Origin: Elusimicrobiota bacterium
GTDB taxonomy: Bacteria; Elusimicrobiota; Elusimicrobia; UBA1565; UBA9628
NCBI GenBank assembly: GCA_016194625.1
Contig: JACQBB010000030.1
Coordinates: forward strand, 1 to 7,997
Reading direction: 5' to 3'
DNA: 7,997 nucleotides
Numbering within the stretch: the first letter of the stretch is position 1; every line of letters begins with the position of its first letter. The notes under the pieces are model-generated. The model ran no database searches and had not been told where the DNA came from. It saw nothing but the letters and a program-made list of their open reading frames with translations. The position numbers and the translations under genes were made by a program. Positions 6,963 through 7,997 of the stretch are shown one piece after another.

Positions 6963-7997
<1,035 letters not shown>

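Overview
The window comes from a high-GC bacterial chromosome: almost every codon ends in G or C, and GC is roughly 70% by eye. All nine genes lie on the + strand with almost no space between them. I see no mobile element, RNA gene or CRISPR array. I cannot name the organism with confidence. The divergent omega-like protein, the Asp/Ser variant of CoaC and the separate CoaC and CoaB are compatible with a deep-branching Gram-negative phylum; Elusimicrobiota is a weak guess, not a finding.

Region 1 (20-4955) looks like one housekeeping operon of six genes: an rpoZ-like omega subunit, coaC, coaB, a family 4 uracil-DNA glycosylase, a PmtA-like SAM methyltransferase, and priA. Spacing ranges from an 11-base overlap to a 13-base gap, so translational coupling is likely. 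The order omega, CoaC/CoaB, PriA is a familiar bacterial arrangement. It groups transcription, coenzyme A synthesis, base-excision repair and replication restart. Here the usual CoaBC fusion is two proteins, and two extra genes sit between coaB and priA.

Region 2 (4956-5005) is the only intergenic gap of note, 50 bases. It carries an AT-rich, extended -10 promoter-like element so close to the tyrS ATG that the message would have almost no leader.

Region 3 (5006-7997) starts a second unit: tyrosyl-tRNA synthetase, an exported FecR-domain protein with a very basic tail, and the 5' part of a B12-dependent acyl-CoA mutase large subunit. The last two overlap by ATGA. The mutase runs off the window. 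At the two substrate-specificity positions it has Phe and Gln, the isobutyryl-CoA mutase signature, instead of the Tyr and Arg of methylmalonyl-CoA mutase.

I found no clearly new multi-gene system. The points most worth following are the mutase specificity, the CoaC active-site substitutions, the near-leaderless tyrS promoter and the charge-polarised FecR protein.
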